DNA from: Planococcus citri
Taxonomy: Eukaryota; Arthropoda; Insecta; Hemiptera; Pseudococcidae
Assembly (NCBI RefSeq): GCF_950023065.1
Contig: NC_088679.1
Coordinates: 35,712,001 to 35,776,000 of the forward strand
Reading direction: 5' to 3'
Length of the DNA: 64,000 bases
Positions 1 through 14,073 of the stretch are shown piece after piece (position 1 is the first letter of the stretch; every line of letters starts with the position of its first letter). Under the pieces are notes generated by a model. The model was not told the origin of the DNA. It was given only the letters and a program-made list of their open reading frames with translations, and did not search any database. The translations under genes were made by a program, and so were the position numbers.

Positions 1-3000
1 TTCCGAGGTATTGGAACTCGAAAAACAGAATTTCGTCATTTTTGGCCTACCCTACTGAATAATGCATTGAAATGAAAACCAATGTTATGTTGCGGTTGAA
101 AATTTCAAATAATAAATATACCTGTTCAGTGCTCATGTATACGAAGAAAGCTTTGAAAAATTAGTACCAATTTCAGACTTTTGGAAAGTTTTATGATTAT
201 GAAGCATCGCATACGTTTCATGAGTATAGGTACCTGTATCATGATGGTGAAACCTAAGCATTATTAATGTTGCTTACATACATACTTTAACACAAATACG
301 ACTGTAATGAAAATAACATTTTATCTGTAGACTGAATTAAACTAAGCCTAATTTTACATGCCTATTTCTTGCAAAGCGCCATCATCCCATGAGACTCGTT
401 TATAATATTCGTCTCCAGTTTCGCAACTATTCCAGTACCTATACTTATAGGTAACTTATGTTATAGGCAGTCTGTTATAAGAGGGAAATTCTCGTTTGAT
501 ATTCTTCCAATTTCTGGTTTTCTTGCTCAAAAACTAAAATATCTTCCTATACCTACCTAACTAGCTACATAAAATACGATCAATATAAAGTACCAAGTAC
601 CTACCTATCTAAATACCTAAAAATCTGCTCTTCTCATAAGAATCAATTCTACCCGCAGTAGATAAAATTAGCCTTGATAGTCGCAAATATTGAAATTATA
701 ATTACAAAATACTTGCTCGGTAGTCAGAAATGAAACCTTGGTGAATATTTAATTTGAAAATTCAAACCCAAATCTTCCCATATGACGTTTCATTTGGACG
801 AATAAATTCACCGAAAATTTCCAAATTATAGTAGGTACGAATATTCCCCTAATACCTCTACGTTAATTGTTGCTGAAAAAGTAGGGCTACCCTATGAAAA
901 TGTAGGAGATAACATACTTACGAGAGGCATTTCCAATGGAAACATTTCCAATAAATAAACTCCGCGTTTAATTTCGCTCTCCTTTATTGTTGCAAGAATT
1001 GCAGATTTAATTTTATAAATAAAATTTTTCTTCGCGCCCGTTCTTATTAAACAAATGAAAAATAGCTTAATATTTTTTTTCGGCTTTTAATGAAAATTCC
1101 ACCTGGTGTTTTGTTAAAACGTTGTCCGTTATCATTATCTTGCGTATCACGTTGGCATTATTTTTAATGAAACCTGATTCCTTCGTCTTGTCTTCGGGAC
1201 GAGTTCGAAATTCTCTGCTTTTTTCTCTCAGCTTTTACTTTCACGTTTCACTATTTTGTCGGTTGGCCATTGAATGGTGAAAAAATTAGAATTTTTCCAA
1301 ACTTTGGTTATTTGATTTCGCGGTAATTATTTTTCGTAGCGCGATAATTTTAAATTTTTATGCAAACAGAATTTAAAAAGAAATTCCATTTTAATTTGAA
1401 TAATTTTTGTAAAATTAATCTCTTATTTAACGAGAATACTCGTCGAGTCTTCCAAGAAGTTTTCCCCTCTTTTTTTGGCACAAGAGAAAAACTTATCGGG
1501 TTGTATTCGCATAATTACCAACAAATTTATTTTTCATTCGTCATCGTCGCATTTTGAATTTTGCATAACTGTCGCGAGTTGATCGCCTTCCACGAGAAAT
1601 ATGCGCGTAGATAACTTTTCGTTTTCGAAAACGCGTGCAACAGTTTGTGAATGAAATTTTACATTTTTCAATACGTATTGAAAATATCGTAATTATCGCC
1701 CCAATTCGAAGACTTTTTATAAGCGAGGTATTTGAAAATTTTGATTTTATACACGAAACGACATTCGCAGGCACGAGTTGAAATTTGCGATTTACACCTT
1801 ATTATTATGTACCTACTTAATCGAAAATATAATTTCGGTTTCATTAATTATTTATAGAATTTTTAACAACGATATGAAACTTTTATATACTTTATCAAAG
1901 TGAGCTCCGCTTTTATAAATTAACATTTTATTTGTCGTATGGTTGGCCTGCTATCTTACCAGTTCATTTTGACTGTTGTATTTGACCTTCTTTCCAAATT
2001 TCATGAGGCTGTGTAAAGATGAAAAAAATTATCTATTTTTCAGAGCTTTGTATTTAAGTAGGTACAATTTGGAATTATCTATTTTTTTTTGCTACAGATT
2101 GTTTGAATTCACGGTGCTCTTCGGACAAAATATTGTAAAAATTCAATCGCTATACTGATTCTTGAATAAATGAAAATCCTGCTCAGATTTCGTCGAGGAT
2201 ATTCGATTTTCCAGGTACAACTTACCTATTCCTACATATTTTTCATTGAAATCAGTAAATTAATCTTACCAACTTATTTTTTGTTTCATGAAAAAAATCA
2301 TATCTTTTAAAATTTTATGTCGATTGTCGACTTTTTCGAGTTGTTTCTTGCTTAATAATATTTATTTTCGACGGTTTATGCGGAAGAAAAATTATTTGAG
2401 TGGTTTTAGTGTATCTTTTTTAGAAAGTTTCGTAGTCTGCTTATCAAAGCGTACATGTTCTATGTTTTTTATAATTCTAACTAAATTAATTGTATCATTT
2501 TTCCGTATTTTCAAGTATTTCGAAAGCTAAGCCGTTTTATTTTCGATGAGAAATTTTCCTCCAAGTGATATAACTCCATGGTTTTTGCATATACCTACTT
2601 AATATTGCTACCTATTTTTTTCTCCTCTGAGTGAAGAAAATTGTTGGAAGGTTACGTCAAACGGTAAGCTTTACTAATGAGATCTGATTTTTTTTCTTCT
2701 AATGCAGCTCTGATTTAATATTAAGTATGTATGTCTTATGAATTTTATGAATTATTTATGGCTATGGCTTGAGTAATTCCTTTATCATCATCATTATTAC
2801 TTTGTCATGTTGTGGCATGTTTGCAATGTTAAAATATTGAAATTCCAGAAGAATGATTACTATTAACCTAAATAGGTAGTGATGTAAATTATAGGACAAA
2901 AAACATTAGCTTTGGAAGTGCCTTTAGAGGAGAGATATGCGAGCCCTCAAAGAAGGGAGATTTTTGAAAAAATCGTAGTTTTTTTGCTCTAGCTCTCGCC

Positions 3001-5603
3001 TAAGCTGTTTTGGAAACAATGGCCAAGTCGGAAAAGAAAGTATTTGAGATTCTGCATCAACCTAGAGCATTGCGGTCAAAATCCAAGTCCACTTTTAGGG
3101 TTCTATACTGTGCGGTTAAAATGTGAAAATCGCTTATTTTTGGATAAATTGGTGTGTTTTTTTTTCTGCAAATTTTCGAATACAGTGGTGCCAATTTTTT
3201 CAGGCTATTATTGCAAAGCTTAGAAACTCGAAAAAAATTGATGGAATAATATTTTATTTTGTACTATTTTTCTCTAATTTTTGCAAGTGCCAGTGCAATT
3301 TTAAATGCTTGCCTATGAGTAAAGGTGTTTCAAGACATCAAAATGGGTGGAATGATATCGTACCTAATTTTCGAGTACCTAGTTCCGGAATTTTGACTAA
3401 TTTATTTTATTGAAAATATTTATACGTATGTTTGTTTTCTAAAAATGACAATTAAGTACTCACTTTTAATATACCTTCCAACTCTTCCGAACAGAATTTC
3501 ACCATTTTCGGTCATTCATGGCGCCTCCAGCGTGTTTTTCAATTGCTCCAGAAAGTGTGAAAATTAATTTGGGCAGCTGAAAAAGCAAGTTGTGGCTTAT
3601 TCTTGACGTGTTCAAAGGGTTTATTCGCATTTGGTCTGATTTCCGGATGCTCGCTTATTGTGGGAGGGGGAAGGATCAAACAATAACTTTTTTTCGTAGA
3701 GAAATCCTGGAAATTGGCGCGAATGGCTGTATTTTATCTTAAGCCACACCCCTCCCCTTAAACCCGAAAATATTTTAAAATTTTTCCAGAAGGCGTGAAA
3801 ATGATGAAATTTGATTAGGACAAGTTCATATCAGTTTCAGGACTAATTGCTGTCACTTTTACTAAAATAAACATTACCTACCAATTTTTCAAAAAAAAAT
3901 CACAAATTGTCAAAAATGGTTGACTTTGAACAAAAATTTGTCAAAAATCAAAAAATCCATTTGGGTGACAGAAATTTTGGTTATGAGGGTTTCATACCAT
4001 ACTACACACCTTGAAAGGTTCCCATGATGGTAAACTGGAAGGGCGTTCGGGGTTTCCCAAAACGACGTAGGTAATTCAAATTTTTTCAATGAAAATGGTA
4101 GATATAAAAAATTGGAGGTATAATTTTAAGGCCACGTGATTCCTTTTCTTCCACTAGAAAAGTTGATATTTTTTTCAGCCAGGCAGGCCATTTCCTCTGA
4201 AATTTTGATTTGGCACCCTCAAATTTTTTTTCAGATTTTGATGCGAATGCTTGATTAATTTCTAGTAACTCCTGAAAATGTAAAAATGGACTTCCCGCTT
4301 TCGATTTCTGCCGACCCAGCTTTGGTTTCATTTTTTCTTCCAATAAAGGACTTCAAAAAATATCTTTCATTAACTACAAAATGTCAATTCGTGGGCATCG
4401 TGGATTTGCGGAGTGATTTAGTGGACTTGGAATATTAAAAAACCGATTGCATAGTAAAATTAACATCAATCGATGTCTCGTCAGTTTCCTATTTTGAGAA
4501 AATTTATGATTTTCTTAAAGAATGGAAAGGGATGGTTATTTCTTTACAAGACCATTAAAAACGACTCGTTAAAAAAATGCATCGCGTGACTTGCAAATTG
4601 GTTTGCTGGCTATAGAAATTGAAGGCACAAGTTGTTTAGTACCTATTGATTCTTCAAGGATGAATAATGTTGTACATACTTCTCGAATATTGTAGATGAA
4701 CTGAACTGAATGATTATTTCATGTTGCAAAATTTTGAAAAGAGCACAAAAATGATCCCATTCAATTTTAAAGGTGATTTCAAAATTTTGAGATTATTGGC
4801 TGATGATTATTGAATACCTACGTTCTAAGATCTTCTACACTTTCGGTTTCAGTTTAAGCTAAAAAGTGAACGACAAAATTGAATGTGCAGGAGTAATTCG
4901 AAAATTGCAATTAATTTTCGCTCTCTCAATTTTGTAAACTTAAACTAAAATTGAAAACCACTTCTTTTTTAAATTCTGATACTGAACCAATTGAATTTTA
5001 CCCTTGTGCTTGAAATATGTACTTTTGAAGATTAATTCATTATTCAACCTTTTAAGAAAATCAACGCTAAAATACTGTACAATTTTCTGCCTTCAGTTTC
5101 TGGGAGTCATGCAAACCAATTCATCATTGTGTTGCTTAAGTTGCTTCACTATCAAGTGAATTATTTGATTACTGAAATGGAATACTCAATGGACACTTAC
5201 TTCCTTATCTTAAAAATCTCCATTGTGGAAGAACTTTCAAAATTTATGAATATTCAACTATTAAAACCATCTTTTGTAGAAGGCAAAAATTTCATGAAAT
5301 TTTTATTCAGGATTTGCCATCTGCTTTGTCTCTATAAATGCTTTGCATTTAGAAGAGTTTACCATATAATTTGATCCAGAGCAACGTGAAAGGAGACGAA
5401 GGTATTCATAATTCAAATTCGCTGAATGTTTGATATACGTATCAAGTACACAAGCATCGTCGAATTCGAATTGATACGTAGGCTACATAGTAACGAGTAT
5501 TTGGGCAGTTGAATGAATATTTTCTGAAGGGACAATTTTCTCATTCAAACCGTTGATTTTTTTTTCTAGTTGTTGCACTCGTACGTTCTGCTTTCACATT
5601 GTT
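1..5603. other. AT-rich DNA without recognised genes
   Basis: No convincing coding exon, RNA gene or intact mobile element is seen. Short open frames here are AT-rich, without family motifs or codon bias. About 2,880-3,420 holds a diverged repeat (words such as 'cagtggtgccaattttt' and 'ccacttttagggttc') that recurs near 32,780-33,130, partly in opposite orientation. The rest looks like decayed repeat or intronic/intergenic DNA. Confidence 0.6.
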
Positions 5604-5631
5604 GGTAGGTAGGTAGGTAGGTAGGTAGGTA
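5604..5631. repeat. (GGTA)7 microsatellite
   Basis: Seven perfect tandem copies of GGTA. The same word and its complement TACC are scattered throughout the window, giving many GGTACC palindromes. This is a background property of the genome rather than a specific element. Confidence 0.95.
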
Positions 5632-8600
5632 TACACATTGCATCGAGTAAATTGACATTTTATTACATGATACGACGAGGCTCAAAAATTGAACGTTATC
5701 GTGTCGGGACGTTTCTTTAGCAAATTCCATTCTTGGGTATTACAGCAGCGATTTTTTTTTCTTTGTAGGTACAACAAAATGGCACACATGGCGAATATAT
5801 TTCTGCTTAGAAGCGCGTTTCTTATACCCTGATGAAATCACGTTGATTATAAATTAATGGACAATAAATTAGTATAAAATCTAACCCGAAGGTGTGTTGT
5901 AATATTAACGGAATATTCCAGTACCTTGGCGAAATACTCAACGACGGAGTTAAAGGCAAACCCCCCGAGTCTCGAACATACCCTTAACTAACAAATAAAC
6001 GATTACCCGCAGCTAAGTTAGAAAGGAAGCGAATTTTGCGGCGAAAAAAGTACGTCGACGACGATTTATTGTATCCACAGAGTTACAACATATATCGACT
6101 CGAAAAAAGTCTAATTTAAGATAGAAAGAAAGAGAATTTGCTGTCGTTGCGACGATTTGCTCGTTCAAAGTATAACATCGTATAATATAGATACGCGCCA
6201 AAAGGATTGTTTTAACATTAAAGAAAGGTAGGTATTTATTTAAAATTATCGATGATTGAGCTCGTTGTGTATTTTCAAAGTAAAGTATTCCCAAATGTGC
6301 GTGTAGGTTTCTCTGTCTCTTTTATACTTTCTACAGTGCCACAATGCATAGACGTGGTGTAATTTTCTTTTATTTTTCTTTATTAGCTCCTGTTTGTTCG
6401 TTGCCGCAGTATACTACGTATTTTTTTTCTCGCGAAATGGTCGAGTTTTTTTTTTTTTGTATTCTTTTCTTTTCCTATGGCTTGTAAACTCTCGGAAATA
6501 CATGATCATACAGTGGTTATTTGCGCGGTTAATTTGAACAAAGTGTTACGATCTATGGTAGTGGGGTTTTTCTTTCAGACGAATTTTCAGCTGGATTAGA
6601 TGGCTATTGTAATATTTTCTTATTCAATGGGATATACTTTCACGCTGCTTCTAAAATATAATTTCATTACATTAATGTTTCAATTCCCAAGTTTTGAATC
6701 CAACGTAGAAATAAGTACCTAACTTAATACGAGTGAATTTAAAGCTGATTTATAATCAATTATAAACTTGGAAAAAAAATTGTGCACGTCGAAGATTTCT
6801 ATGTACGAGTATTTTATTTTCGCTGATTTTGCAATAACTTATGATTAATTTCACTAGACCTGAATTTCACAGCCCATAGGATCAGCACGAAAGGTGACCA
6901 GGGGTCCCCAAAAAGACGACATTTTTTGAAAAACCGACTCCTAACATTTTTTTGAGAAATAGAAAAAAATGTTAAAGTGAAAAAAATGTTGCTTCCCTTC
7001 ATTTCTATTTGAAAAAAAAGTAATTTTCATAATTAAAAATTCATATTTTATTATCTAGTTGACCAGAAATTTTGAAATTGTTTCAATAGGCCTACACGTT
7101 GGAGAAGTAAGGGAAAATTCATGGGAATTTTTTAAAAATGCCGATTTACGTTGAATTTTACTAAAAGCCCAAAGGAAAAATTCCAACTGCTGTAATTGGG
7201 GCCTAAAAATGCTATATATAACTAGATACCAACACATCTGTTTTTACAACGTGTTTCTCTCAAGTTATACACCACTTTCAGTACATATTTTCTTCAAATT
7301 TTGCCATTTTTTTCTTCCCTTCCAACTTCACCTCTCACACCTTGCAGATCACTATTTTGCGTTTGATTTTTCATAAACAGTATAGAACTTCGCTTTTTTC
7401 ACAACCGACAAAAAATTGTTCGGAAAAGGGTGAACTTGATAGGTATATTTTCTGATCATGCTGTAGTGCAGACTTTTCCATTCAAAATTGAAAATGGTCA
7501 CCATATTTACTTACCTATGCAGTTTTTCTATAAGATTTTCAACAGTCTTCTGTAACACCACATCTCAGTCAGAGGGACAAATTCGAATCGATAGAGAATT
7601 TCAAAATACGCTACCAACGAAAATTTCAGATGTTTACATCAAAATTTTTTAAATCCATATTTGGTCCATTTTTTACTTATTTGAAAAATTAAAATTACAC
7701 CAAATTGACATAAAATGCTTCAATTTGTTTTTTTTCGACTTTATGAGTCGGTTGAAATGATGGTTTGAACCGTTTTGAAACCTCCAGCATATTTTATGAT
7801 TCTTCAATTTTTGAAAAAACCACTTTAAATAGGGTGAAAATTAAATACAGCATCTATATACTCTATTTACCATCTTTGTGACTATTTCGATCTCTTGAGC
7901 TGGCTCTCCTAGAATATTATGGTAACCACCTACAACGGTCGAGAGGGTATCTGATAAGTGGTGAAGTTTATTTTTGAACTTTTCAAAGTGATTTCTGGAG
8001 AAAATTGAAAAATCATCAAGATTCTAGAATGGCCCAAAACTAGCTACCCAATTGTTGAAAAAAAGGTATCGAATCGAAGAAATTACATATTTTTCATATT
8101 GGTATTAGTTCATTTTACTCAAAAAATTTATGTTTCGTTAAAAAGTGTAAAAATCGACCTCGAAACAACTGTTTAAAATTTTATAAATTTTCACAAATTT
8201 GCCAAAAATCTGAAAATGGAACCTTATCACGTGAAATTTTGGTTATAGGAGTTTTATGATTTATGTTTTTTTGATCTAGCTTAATTTCCTTTAAAGTATG
8301 GATTGCCAGTTCAAAAGGTTTTCTTTGTCAGGAAATTTGTTTTTTCATTGAAATGATTACCTATTTACCTACCTTTGTATACGAGTATAAAACTCCATTG
8401 GAAAAAATGAGAAAAAAAGTAAAAAATTCTGATTTCTAACCGGAAGACCGGATCCGGCCAATGGTGGTATGAGTCGATCAGGTATCTAAAAGACTACCTT
8501 TGGCCCAAATTTGAGCTCCGGAAGTTGATACGCGGGAGATATGGATATTTGTAGTTTTTTCCCATTTTGTGAGTTGAACAGCTTTTCTGTGTACACAAAA

Positions 8601-11600
8601 CTTCAAAAATTCGCCAAAAAATCGAAAAATCAACTTGAGCAGCTGAAAATTGGGGGATGGGTGTTTTTTGAGGTCCTCTTTCCAACAGTCCAAGTTTCAT
8701 TCAAATCGGAGATTCTCATGTGGGGGGCTTCCCTTGTAAGACCATCACTGCACCCTTTTATATTGGCCAATTTCGTAGTCAAGAACCAAACTGGAATATT
8801 ATTTGAAGAAAAAAAGTCAACTTAGGTATTTAGATCCAGAATTACTGAAAATAAATGGGGGGGGAGGGATGAATGGTACCATAGCTAAATGGAACTGTTT
8901 CATTGGAACTTACTAATTATTATTAATGGCGTAAGTTATTTACATTGTACTTACATACCTACTTGATAAAGAAAATGGAAAATTATTTTTTTAAATAATT
9001 GAATGAAAGAAATTCAGCTCTTGATTGATAGGTATCGGCTTTCAACTTTTTCCCCGATTGAATAGAACTTTTCCGCAATCACAGGTACTAGATGTTATTA
9101 GGTACCTAGCAGATACATCGTTTTTGAGAAACGAATTCCTACTACCTAAGCATCTACTTCACGAATCGTCGAGTTTGCAATTTTTTTCCTCAAACGTTGC
9201 AGTTATTAATTCGTATCGAAATTACAGCAATTCACCGGCGACGCCGGTGGTGGAAATCAAACATCTACAAAAACGTGTGCATGTGCCGGAAATTTCGTAA
9301 AAATTGTTGAAGTGACATCATTTTCTTCGAACTGATCAAACAATAAAAGCTCTCTGGGTAACGTGTGGTTTCAGCCAAAAAGCTACAGCTACACGTTTGG
9401 GTTAGTAAGTAAAAATAAAAAAAAAGCCAGGTAAATGTCATTATAAAAATAATACGTGATTCTCATATGATATGATTTGTAAGGCGGTATACATTCGATA
9501 TATACGACTTAGTTGGAAAGTGGAACGCGCTCTGCGAGAGAACAAGACATTTCAAATATATAAACGATGGGAAAAGTCGCCGGAAAATTAAATTCTAGTT
9601 TCTTTGAGCGAAACTGCTCAGCTAAAAATTATATTTTCTCTGATTCTCGAGTCTTATTACGAAACGCTTACAGATGTCAGTCTAACGAGGCCGAAATTCT
9701 ATTTCGAACGAATCAATTTTATCACGGAAAGAAAGAATTTTTGTGTTGTGCTTTTCTACGATCTAGATGGTTGTTTTTTCGAGTGATACGGTATTTATAC
9801 GTATACACGTATATAGGTATACAGTGGGTAGTGGACATTGAACAGAAAATATTTAATTAGAGTCGATCGTCATTATCATTGTTAGTCGTTTTTTAATATT
9901 GGAAAGAAACATAATTATAAATACAAATAAAATATATCTAGGTATTAATTAGACTCTCCTTCAGTTAGGGAAAATTCTATTTTTTTGTAGTACATATGTT
10001 TAAGTAGACGTAGATCTTGTTCCATATACCTACCTGTGTTGCTACACGTTACCTATTTGGTAGATACATAGGCAGATACCTGCTATCTGCATTGACATAG
10101 CACTTGACAAAAAAATATCGACGAGTCTAGCTTTGATAAATATTTGTACGATTGGCCTTTTCGCCCTTTCTTTAATTTGTTCGGGTAAACGAAAAGCAAG
10201 ATTTTGAAAGGCTCGCTCGTGACTGAAATAAGGAAATAATATAAATGGAAATGAAAATAAAGCCAGCTATTTGTTATTGGAAATTTCGCCCGAAAGCCTA
10301 TGTATAGGTAAGGTATGTACATTCTCGTATTGATATTTTGATTTTTTTCCTCGTTCTTTTGCTTTGGTGAAGTTGAAATCTCTCGATTTCCATATTGTGA
10401 TGAATCTCGCGGCATGTCTGTGATGTAATCCGTGTATCGATGGTTTGTGTATACAGTGAAGTATATATTCATACATGGGTTTCATTTGCCTATATTGTGA
10501 GGGGGGTAGGGAGAACGAGATAGAGATACTTCCCAATGTTCAATAAAACAATGGAGGTCCTGTACTGTTAAGTGGTATTGATTTTCTGTACTCTTTGTTG
10601 TTGGTTTGAGGCGCAGGCATCGGTATAAAGTTCATCAAAACGAGCAAAAGCCGTAAAAGCAACATTTTAAATAGCGTCAGCGAGGTATTTAATCTGGCAC
10701 CGAAACAATGGCTTTGAATATGTTTTTATACTTGAAGAGGCCAACACTTTATTGTCCTCGATGTTATTAGGACTTGAAGGGATGAGACGCAATACGTGTG
10801 ATGTAACGTATCCCATTCGACGTGGCTGCAAATACACCGACCATGTTCATTATTTTTATTGCTGCAGATGACCGTCTAATAAGCTAACTTTTCCTGTCAA
10901 TTTTCATTGATTTTCCTTGGAAGTTGACGTGTTTTTATGTGAGTTGGAAGAGATACTTTTTGTAATTTATGAGTCAACTGGTACGATCGTTGGACTAAGT
11001 ATTCATAATTTTTGGATTGCAAAAGTCAACAAGTAAGTAGCCGCATTCGTATATAAATGTTTCAATGTGCGGTTACGCGCTGGTTGGTCTATGTACTTGG
11101 ATTGTATGCGTAGGTATACCTGCTTTAAGCTTACTACATAAAGTATCTCTTCGGAAGGACGTCTTGAGGTTACAAGATGGACGTGAAATAAACTTTTACA
11201 TAGTTATCAAAATAATTCAACTGAAAGAGTACGGTTTTACTTAAAAGAAAATTCTACGTATTCGACGATTTTACTAACAGCAACTTGCCAAGGTCTTCCT
11301 GTGTATATACTTACTTACTGAAAGTTGTATTACTAAAACCCCTCTGTGGCTTTGTGTCGGAAAACTAGTCTTTTGTCTCTGACTCTAAGTATACCTACAA
11401 TCATCTAGATCGACTCGCAGCACTTCAGAATCTACATATTAACGATGTGTAAGAAGTGTAGATTGTATAGATGCTTAATTTCTCAATATTCAGCTCCCTC
11501 ACCATTTAATGATCGAGAGTGGATTGTGGATTTTTCTCATTCCTGCATACCTAAAGAATGAAAATAATATTATAAAAGCATCACCTCCCGAAGTCGATTT

Positions 11601-13039
11601 GATGGATTTTATTTTGAGCCCAAAATGGTCAATGGGTAAAAAATCAAAATTTCACGAAATTGACCTACCTAATAGAAAGCTGAAATTTGGCATAACCCTA
11701 TTTTCGACTCGCCAAACCAATTGGAAATGGTTGAAATTTTCACAAAATTTTCCCAAATAAAGTTGGAAAGCTAAAATTCACTTTAAGCGGTTCTGGAGTC
11801 GTCCAGTGATATTTTGAAAATTACCAGCCTTTTTAAGTCAAAAAATAGAGTAATTGCGAATTTCTCAAACTTTCATTTATACTTATAAGTCCTAAAATAG
11901 TTGCACAAAAATTTGATTATGAACTGGCACACGCACACTTCGATATTGGGAAAATGGTTTGTGATTTTTCAAGTGGATCACTGGACTAGAGCCAACCACA
12001 AGCATACGTAATGAAGTCACATTTGGCAGATTTCAGGGCGGCTTTTGAAGAACTGGTTTTTCTAAAATAATTCTGGTGGCTCCATAATGGCTTGAAACTA
12101 TCTCTAATCGAATCGGCATGTTGAAATTAGAGCATAGAATGAATTATTTTAGCTACTTATCCAAATTTACTTGGTGAAATTTTGTTGAAATGTCGACATT
12201 CAAAAATCCGCTGAAGACTCCAAAACTACTCGAAATGGTTCAAAACCGTTTCTAATCGATTTGGCTAGTGAAAAATAAGACATGGATCAAAATTTTACTT
12301 TCTAGGTCCATTTGGTCAAATATCGATTTTTCCCATTTTTGGCCCAAAAATTTTAAAAACTCTTCAAAAATCAAAAAATGCACCAAGCACTTGAAGTTTT
12401 GAATGAAGATATATTTCTACGCGATTATTCTTTCAATTTAGCTGTGTCCGGTTCAAAAATTTATCATCCAGTAAAACTGACGTTTCCGTTAAAAATTTCC
12501 AACTTTGGCTGTTTTCAACCGATTTTTTTCAAAATTGTAGTTACCTAATACCTACTTATGCTTAGACACTAAGCTATAGCGTGAGTCGAAAGCGTCTTTC
12601 ACTTTTTTACAAAAATTGGAGAGAAGATTCGATAAAAAGTTGTAGAACGTCTTCAAATAGCTGCGAGAAAAATTTAAAGCATCCTTGACTTGAGCGGTTT
12701 CAAAGTTTGAAATTTACGTTGAACGTCAACAAAATTTTTTTTGATAATTGCTCATAACAATTATGTCTACTTTAAAGTGAGAACATCGTTTTTGAAATTT
12801 TTTCACTTTTTTGGGTTACCTATTTTACATAACTTTTGAATAGATCGAACATTGTATTATTTTTGTAAGTCATGCAAGACCCCTGGAAAGAGAAAAAATA
12901 TCAAAAACGGCTTTCTTACTTCTAAGATGGATCATAATAAACTGCTATCAGTAAAAAAATCAATTTTTCGTTATTTTCAATGTTAAATTTTAAAATTGGA
13001 AACCCCAGTAGAAAATGGTTCAAGTCATAAAACTTTTCC
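5632..13039. other. AT-rich DNA without recognised genes
   Basis: No supported gene. About 7,040-8,250 and 11,500-12,500 are low-complexity repeat-like DNA rich in 'gaaattttggtt' and 'tcaaaatggtt' words. The second block belongs to the dispersed repeat family annotated at 20,510-21,300 and 26,930-27,400. Open frames up to about 130 codons (for example 10083-10472 minus) lack any recognisable domain. Confidence 0.55.
11560..12500. repeat. Dispersed AT-rich repeat family, copy 1
   Basis: Contains the recurring series 'cttgaaac...aatcgaatcggcatgttgaaat', then a 'ttggtgaaattttg' segment, then 'ctgaagactccaaaact' and 'cgaaatggttcaaaaccg', in the same order as near 20,950-21,140 and 27,130-27,330. 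Copies are diverged and boundaries are not visible. No coding capacity is recognised, so it may be an old noncoding mobile element. The coordinates are approximate. Confidence 0.5.
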
Positions 13040-14073
13040 TGCAGTCTTTTGAAAATCATCCGAAATTAAATCTGCAATTTCATATTCCCTTGATTTTTCT
13101 TTAAATAATGTCATAATTTTTACTGACTCTTTATCTGCTCTTTCATCAATAAAAAATTATAGGTCAAAGTATTCACATTCTATATCACTTGAGATCATTG
13201 AACTCCTTCAACTCTTCCAAAATAGCACACCCGTACTATGTTGGATACCTTCACACTCCCAGATTCAAGGAAATGAGCTAGCAGACAAAATAGCTAAACA
13301 GGCACACCTCCACCTCCCCCTTGCCAACATACCAATCCCTCTATCTGATTTGAAACTCCATTCCAAAACACTAATGCATGAAGCATTTCAATCTTCATGG
13401 TCTCAGGTCCCAAGTTCAAATAAACTCAAAAGTAGATATAAAAAACACCACATCTTTATGGAAAACTTCTGAGCAACCTCAACGTAAATCTGAGGTTCTT
13501 CTCACCCGACTCAGGACTGGCCACTCCCTTCTCACTCACCAATTCATATTCCTTAAACAGCCCCCACCATTATGCCCAGAATGCAACAACATCCCCCTAA
13601 ACATTGCTTATTTACTGATAGACTGCCCTTCCTACCAGAATGAACGCTCTAGACACTTAAGTTCTAACGAACTCCAGGTCCTCCTTTCTGACAACCCTTC
13701 TCACACAGACAAAGTTATTAAATTTCTTTCTTTTTTTTGGGTGTTTATAATTACAAGATTATTACACCCGTAAGGGGGGGGGGTTAGATTTGGGTTGTGA
13801 GGTTGATGTTTTTTATTAGGGAGATGAATTTTTGAATTTCTGAGGGTTCGTCAGGGATAGTAGGTGGGTTTTCTTTTATCTGTAGTGTAAGTCTGTTTAA
13901 TCTCAACAAAATTAGATAGAAAAATTAAAAATTGTATGACGTATGCACATATAAGTACTTAACTTTATTTCCTGTATAGCTTAATTTTAAGCTTTTCACT
14001 CGTAAATACGAGCCTCTAGCCGATAAGTTGCTGTATATGGCTCATTAAATGAAATAAATAAAATAAAATAAAA
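13040..14073 (+). mobile_element. 5'-truncated, frameshifted non-LTR retrotransposon (LINE) 3' end
   Basis: Reading frame zero from about 13,068 encodes the end of an RNase H domain: 'FTDSLSAL' and, after a WIPSHSQIQGNELAD stretch, 'KIAKQA'. That frame stops near 13,470. The protein continues in another frame (about 13,480-13,770) with the typical C-terminal end of Jockey/R1/I-type ORF2: 'LLTRLRTGHSLLTHQF', 'PPLCPECN', 'LLIDCPSYQNER'. One or more indels therefore break it. It is followed by a 3' UTR and an (AAATA/AAAATA)n tail at 14,051-14,072, as many arthropod LINEs have. Reverse transcriptase and endonuclease are absent, so this is a dead 5'-truncated copy. Clade assignment is inference from the RNase H plus terminal Cys-rich pattern. 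Confidence 0.85.

Noticed and set aside
5604..5631. GGTA array as a CRISPR-like or regulatory array
   Set aside because: There are no spacers; it is a simple tetranucleotide microsatellite, and CRISPR is not expected in an insect genome.
10083..10472. 129-codon minus-strand frame
   Set aside because: AT-driven composition, no domain, no supporting splice sites or codon bias; an overlapping frame is equally long.
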